Below are positions 20,331 to 24,943 of a stretch of DNA of 24,943 nt, piece by piece. Below the pieces are notes generated by a model that saw only the letters and a program-made list of their open reading frames with translations, ran no database searches and had not been told where the DNA came from. This stretch comes from Conidiobolus incongruus B7586. Its lineage: Eukaryota; Entomophthoromycota; Entomophthoromycetes; Entomophthorales; Conidiobolaceae. The stretch's first letter is position 1; the number at the start of each line of letters is the position of its first letter. The stretch lies in the NCBI GenBank assembly GCA_000697335.1, contig JNEM01015550.1, positions 1-24,943 on the forward strand, written 5' to 3'. A program made the position numbers and the translations under genes.

Positions 20331-22626
20331 ATGAAAACTTTAACCGATAATGAAATTGAAATTCAAAATTGAGTGAATTCCGAAATCAATAATAATATAT
20401 TAGATATTCATAACTTTGAAAAGTTTGATAATTTTTTAAATAATCATCACAACTTATTGAAAGAGGAAGAAAAACAAGTAATCATTATCGCTATAGAAAT
20501 TTAAATTTTTTTTAATAATTATTAACAGTTTGAAGAATTTCGATCAGTTGCCACAAAAACTTTAAAAGAAGTAGAAAAACGTAAAACTGAATTAACTCAA
20601 GAATTAGCTCAAATCAAATTGCAATACACCGACTTGAATGCCAAGTTATTCGAATTAAAGACTAACACACCCAATTGGCTTGAAACAACTAAGGAAAACA
20701 TTCGCCAATGGAATAATTTCAACCAGACTCAAGCTTATTTAATTTTAGTTGACAAAATTGATCATTATACGTATTGAAAAATCCTTCATAATCCAAAGAA
20801 TCAATCTAATAATTTTATTTAGGGATCTGGCAGTTAATCAAATTGGCAGAGATAATACCAATATCAACTCTATTGAGGGGTACAGAACAATTGTAAAACT
20901 ATTGCAAGATTGGCCCAAAACTAGAAACATTAAAACCTATCCTAATCTATACAAATTTTGTAAAAAGAATTTAAATTTTATTCAATTTAAATTATAGAAT
21001 TCGATTATTAGGCAATTATTCGATTTTTTTGCTTTTAGTAATAATATTAATTATGTTTTAATATTAAATTGGAATTTTTGTTGAGATCTTTGAACTATCC
21101 TGCAGAGATGATTGATATTAAAAAACTTGGGCAGAATCAATTGAAACAGCTAAAACAATTGTATTCTGATTTACTATTGTTTCAATTAGAGTAAATATTA
21201 ATTCTTTGCATTATACCATTATCCCACTAATTTATTGTTATAGATGTTATTTACCCCATCAAGAAGTAATACCACATACCAATTTAAGAACCGGGCTCTT
21301 ACCTTTAGATGCTCTAGTATATCCACTTTGGATTCGATTCCAATACCATTTCATGGGATCCCAACCCACAAACAATCCAGAAAGAGTATACCTACGCAAT
21401 TATCAATCATTTCAATTACAAAATTAACCTTTAATATGATTTAGCCTGAATGGTTTATTCAATACATTTTAGAACTATTCAAAAAGCATTTGAAATTCTT
21501 TTCACAAATCGAAAAATTTGGTCAAGATATCTTCAATACTTATCATAGAAATAGTACTTCCGTGTCTTCTACCAAATTTTCTACAGCTGTAATTGACTCT
21601 CTTTTCACCATATAAATCAACTAATTAATCAATAAAATTAACTTTAGAATGTGTTAATCGAATGGATCTCTAATTTAGCGCAACATCAGCTTGAATTCTT
21701 AAAATCCCAGCACCTCAGTAATCCACACAATTTGGCACATACCATCAAAGAGTTGGTCGATTTTGACTATACCATCAAACATGATATTCTAAAAAACTAT
21801 CCAAATCTCACTTGGCAAGATATTTCAGTGGTTTATTTGCAATCTGATACTATTCAAAATGCTTGGTTGGAGTCGGAATATAAAGGTGTTCTTTTAATTA
21901 TTATTGGTATTTTAAACAAATGTTGACATTATTTTTTTAGTTGTTACTGTCAAATTACAAGAAATCCTTACGGATAGTCAAGCTTGGGAATATGTTCATT
22001 TAGATCCCATATTACCCATTCCAGATGAAATTGAAGATGAATTCGATATGCCTACCCACTCCGTTGATAGAATGTTTAGTGTATTTGAGGCCATTACAGG
22101 TAAATTAAGACAATGTTTAACTTTTTCATAAGTTTATTATTCACCAATATTATAGAGAGATACCAACATGTATCCAATCCTAACATCCGACTCACATACT
22201 TTGAACGTGTACATTATCCCTTACTAACCGATTATTTGGCTGGAATGCGACGCGTGTATCGTGGATTTGAAAGGAAATTTATGGGATTTAAAAGACCTGG
22301 AGGCCCTCCGCTACCACAGCCCGATTCTAACAAATTATTTATCCTCCATAAATTAATCCATTCTGTCAATTTTTTAATTCAACAGATTAAATACTTGGAA
22401 AATGATGAAGTAGTTCAATATTCTATTCATTATTAGATTATGTTATTAATATTATTTACTATAGATGTTTTTAGATCTTTTGACCCTGAAATATAAACAA
22501 ATTGACCACAATTCTGAAACTGAAGGTTTATTCGACTCATTTATAAATAATTTGGAAAATTTTTTACAAGATTTGCAATCAACCATTCTAAAATTTACTC
22601 AAGTTCAATCCAATCCTCTGAATTGA
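20331..22626 (+). pseudogene. RINT1: RINT1/TIP20-like vesicle tethering protein gene, apparently disrupted
   Basis: Nine exons follow by splicing eight GT-AG introns of 51-59 nt: 20331-20477, 20529-20770, 20823-21190, 21244-21385, 21445-21588, 21648-21885, 21941-22099, 22156-22409, 22465-22626. They contain a coiled-coil-like N-terminus (residues about 50-100) and the family core PLDALVYPLWIRFQYHFMG...PTN...PEWF, matching RINT1/Tip20 (PL.LRF.YHF.G.RPTN..KPEWY), then later helical RINT1-like segments (ERYQHV, LTYFERVHYPLL). Known role: with Dsl1/ZW10 and NAG/Sec39, tethers Golgi-derived vesicles at the ER. Oddities: codon 14 is TGA (20370-20372) where the frame continues; exon 3 holds a 77-bp frame-breaking segment; the frame ends at TGA 22624-22626 with about 592 codons against 700-800 aa in the family, and five more codons precede a TAA. 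Conserved splice sites suggest recent decay, or unusual decoding or splicing. Confidence 0.72.
20987..21070 (+). repeat. 77-bp segment bounded by TTAAATT direct repeats inside RINT1-like exon 3
   Basis: TTAAATT occurs at 20987-20993 and again at 21064-21070. Skipping exactly one period (77 bp) joins NLNFIQFK to LEFLLRSLNYP in frame. Left in place, the segment brings in a TAG and shifts the frame (77 = 2 mod 3). No GT donor/AG acceptor pair I tried restores this frame, and 77 nt is longer than every GT-AG intron seen in the window (50-65 nt). It could be an insertion with target duplication, a non-canonical intron or an assembly artefact. Confidence 0.6.
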
Positions 22627-22644
22627 TTGTTGGAAGATTTTTAA

Positions 22645-22982
22645 TAAATTAATTTTTTAATACTATTTTTAATTAAATATTGTGGTACTTTAATGAAATT
22701 AAATCGATGATATAAATTATTATGGTTGTATTTGACAATTGGGCTTAAATTCAACGTCAGCATCAACATCAATATCTTAGATAATTCACCCATTTCCACT
22801 ATTCAGTATACAGCTTAATTCCACCATTAGTACAATCTGAGCATTTATTATCTACCCCTCACTCATCCATCATGAACCTTAGCATCTGACAATGTTAAAT
22901 CCTTTAACTTTGCATGGATAAAAAAGTTTAAAATGATATATTACTACTAGCAATCAAAACAAATTTCACCAGTTGATTATGG
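22645..22982 (-). pseudogene. Possible decayed Cys-rich coding remnant
   Basis: This stretch is richer in G+C than other intergenic DNA. Minus-strand pieces read as DNKCSDCTNGGIKLYTE, and DIDVDADVEFKPNCQIQP ending at TAA, with acceptor-like AG before some of them. CxxC spacing hints at a Cys-rich domain, but no continuous frame or clean splice model could be built. I do not recognise the family, and chance is possible. Confidence 0.2.
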
Positions 22983-22984
22983 TA

Positions 22985-24296
22985 TTACTCTGCATTTTTA
23001 ATAATAGGAATTTTTTGTGATTAAAAATAAATAAACATTTGAATATATGATATATAAAAATAAATATATAATATAAATTTAATAGTTTCTTTTATTATTA
23101 ATAACTTTTTGCTATACTTTTAACAAACTTCTATCACCTAAAAAACAATTCTTTTTATTAAAGACTAAAATATAATGTTTTACAAACCAATTAAATTTTC
23201 CTGCAGAAATTTTCTTTTTTATAAGCTGGTTTTTTAATTACTTAAAGTAATTATAATCACATAGGTTATAATCAAGAGAATATATTAGATGTTGTAGTTT
23301 TTTCTAGTTATTTTTAATTAGAAAGTTTTTTACAACTTTAGATTTATGTATTTTACAATTATTATACAAAATAATAGGTTTTCTTAAATTATATTAAAAA
23401 CACTAATTAGAAATACTTTTATTTAAAAAAACAATATATAATTTATTATTAATTAATTTTCCTTCAAGAACTAAATAAAAATAGTATATACTATTATAAT
23501 CTATTATAATAATTAACATTTGTTTATTAATAAAATGTTTATTTAAAGGGATTTATAAAGGGGGTTGATTTAGTTTAATCTAACATTTTGATTTGTGTTT
23601 TAGTAAAGGATTATATATAGGGATTTAAGATTTATTAATTGTAATTATTTACTGTAAAAGTTTAAGCTTCTAATAATATTTCAATAGGTTTTGTTTAATA
23701 ATAGCTACTCTAACTTTTTTTTAAGTTTTAGTTAAATTATAAGGTATTTATTTTATATTTTTATTTATTAATTTTAGTTTAAACTTTAAAATATATAAAA
23801 TACTTGTAAAACTAATATTAAAGTGTTTAAATAATTCTTTAACTAAAATAAAAAGGTGTTTTTCAATATATTTTTTCACTTTATTTATAATTAAAAGAGT
23901 AACAATTAAAGTTAGTTTTTTAAATTTTAATAGGTTTTAAATAGTTTTTTTTTTAACCTTAAAGTAATTTACCTAGCAATAAATTATTAATTTAAATAAT
24001 ATTTTATTATTAAAAGTTGCTTGTAAATTTTAAATAATTTTAGAGGGTTTATGGTTAAGTTTTACTAATACTAAAATAAAAAACTTTTGATGATTACTAT
24101 TTGGTTTAAACATAATTAAATTAAACAACCAATTTTAAAAAGTTAATTTTTTAATTAAAAAAACTAATATATATATATATATATTAAAAATATATAATTT
24201 CCTATTAACTTTATATATATTTATTTATTTCAAACTAATAATATATTTGAAAAATCAGAAATTAAAAAATTTCCCATTATTTTAAATTTAAAGTAA
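22985..24296 (-). mobile_element. Full-length mariner-family transposon, dead (copy 1)
   Basis: A 1312-bp element, the usual mariner length, is flanked by TA at 22983-22984 and 24297-24298. Ends are imperfect inverted repeats: left TTACTCTGCATTTTTAATAA, right (reverse complement) TTACTTTAAATTTAAAATAA, followed by a conserved GGAA-TTTTT stretch on each side. It carries a minus-strand transposase remnant. It abuts copy 2 directly on its right side. Confidence 0.82.
23085..24127 (-). pseudogene. Mariner transposase remnant of copy 1
   Basis: Minus-strand reading gives an N-terminal helix-turn-helix region, then the segment INKS-stop-IPIYNPLLKHKSKC-stop, matching the mariner pattern DESWxxxYDPExKxQSxQW, then HKSKVVKNFLIKNNWKKLQ and HPIYSLDYNLCDYNYF, matching HPPYSPDLAPCDYHLF. 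The Trp codons of DESW and QW have become TAA/TAG, Asp of DES has become Asn, and Pro codons have become Leu. These are all C-to-T or G-to-A changes. The product is inactive. Confidence 0.8.
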
Positions 24297-24298
24297 TA

Positions 24299-24943
24299 GT
24301 ATATACTATTATAATTTATTATAATAATTAACATTTGTTTATTAATAAAATATTTATTTAAAAGAATTTGTAAAAAGGGTTAATTTAGCTTAATTCAACA
24401 TTTTTATTTATATTTTAATAAAAGATTATATAAAAAAAATTAAGATTCATCAATTATAATAATTTACTATAAAAGCCTTGGTTTCTAATTATATCTTAAT
24501 AAGTTTTATTTAATAATAGCTACTTTAGCTTTTTTTTAAGTTTTAGTTAAATTATAAAGTATTTATTTTATATTTTTATTAATTAATTTTAATTTAAACT
24601 TTAATATATATAAAATACTTATATAACTAATATTAAAGTGTTTTGATAATTCTCTAGCTAAAATAAAATGATGTTGTTTAATATATTTTTTTACTTTATT
24701 AACAATTAAAAAATTAATAGTTGAAATTAATCTTTTAAATTTTAACAGGTTTTAAGTAATTTTTTTTCTAGCTTTAAAGTAATTTACCTAGCAATAAATT
24801 GTTAATTTAAATAATAGTTTATTACCTAAAGTTATTTATAAATTTTAAATGATTTTAAAGGGTTTATAGTTAAGTTTTACTGATACTAAAATAAAAAACT
24901 TTTGATGGTTATTATTTAGTTTAAATATAATTAAATTAAACAA
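24299..24943 (-). mobile_element. Mariner-family transposon fragment (copy 2, runs off the window)
   Basis: This region repeats 23486-24127 of copy 1 in the same orientation with many single-base differences, mostly G/A and C/T. It covers the N-terminal half of the transposase. It starts exactly at the TA flanking copy 1, in the middle of the transposase region, and continues beyond the window end. Its C-terminal half is not found on the far side of copy 1. Confidence 0.8.

Noticed and set aside
20749-20997. Independent 82-aa gene
   Set aside because: It starts in an exon/intron boundary of the RINT1-like gene; only the part from 20823 is coding and belongs to exon 3.
21001-21083. Ordinary intron in exon 3 of the RINT1-like gene
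   Set aside because: Donor at 20960 and acceptors at 20997, 21013, 21039, 21084 and 21105 were tried; each gives an in-frame stop, the wrong phase or, in one two-intron path, a 31-nt intron.
20331-22644. UGA reassigned to tryptophan in the nuclear code
   Set aside because: About 30 Trp codons in five genes are TGG, although AT pressure would strongly favour TGA if it were decoded as Trp. Two TGA codons in one gene that also carries a frame-breaking insert fit decay better.
1-24943. tRNA genes, CRISPR arrays, snRNAs
   Set aside because: No GGTTCGAAT-type B box in a foldable context, no regularly spaced repeats with unique spacers, and no recognised snRNA signature was seen.

Overview
This is a nuclear, intron-containing and extremely AT-rich eukaryotic window. 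Intergenic DNA looks to be only about 15-20% G+C by eye, while exons are clearly richer. Short GT-AG introns of 50-65 nt, CTAAC/CTAAT-like branch points, a fumarate reductase fused to cytochrome b5 of the Osm1 type, and IR/DR Tc1 plus mariner transposons suggest a fungus, probably an early-diverging AT-rich one. The taxon is inference; a protist cannot be excluded from sequence alone.

Layout. Bases 1-661 are the 3' half of a decayed mariner element (+). Bases 662-2641 are AT-rich, with a possible orphan signal-peptide exon near 1192 and a GC-rich island (1638-1976) resembling a solo LTR. A secreted, 10-module cysteine-rich repeat protein lies at 2642-4684 (-). A long gene desert (4685-11615) holds one complete but dead Tc1-family transposon (6494-8065) with Sleeping-Beauty-like double-repeat ends. 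A soluble fumarate reductase/cytochrome b5 fusion follows at 11616-13496 (-). After another gap come an SGF11/ATXN7L3-like SAGA subunit (15173-15940, -, four exons including a 14-nt microexon) and RPB4 (16569-17224, -, five exons). RPB4 is divergently paired across 711 bp with CCT4 (17936-19910, +, eight exons). Downstream on + is a RINT1/TIP20-like tethering gene (20331-22626, nine exons). The right end (22985-24943) holds two mariner copies, one complete with terminal repeats and TA flanks, abutting a second that runs out of the window.

The recognised host genes are housekeeping: cytosolic chaperonin folding, RNA polymerase II, SAGA deubiquitination module, Golgi-ER vesicle tethering and redox balancing by fumarate reduction. 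There is no sign of a co-regulated cluster. RPB4 and SGF11 both serve Pol II transcription, but their proximity may be chance.

Most notable: the RINT1-like gene carries two in-frame TGA codons at probable Trp positions and a 77-bp frame-breaking segment bounded by direct repeats with no GT-AG solution; the transposons show a uniform C-to-T/G-to-A decay signature that has hit catalytic D/E and Trp codons; and the modular Cys protein has a recently amplified 378-bp repeat. The gene structures were spliced by hand and are supported by reading-frame continuity and family similarity, not by transcripts.
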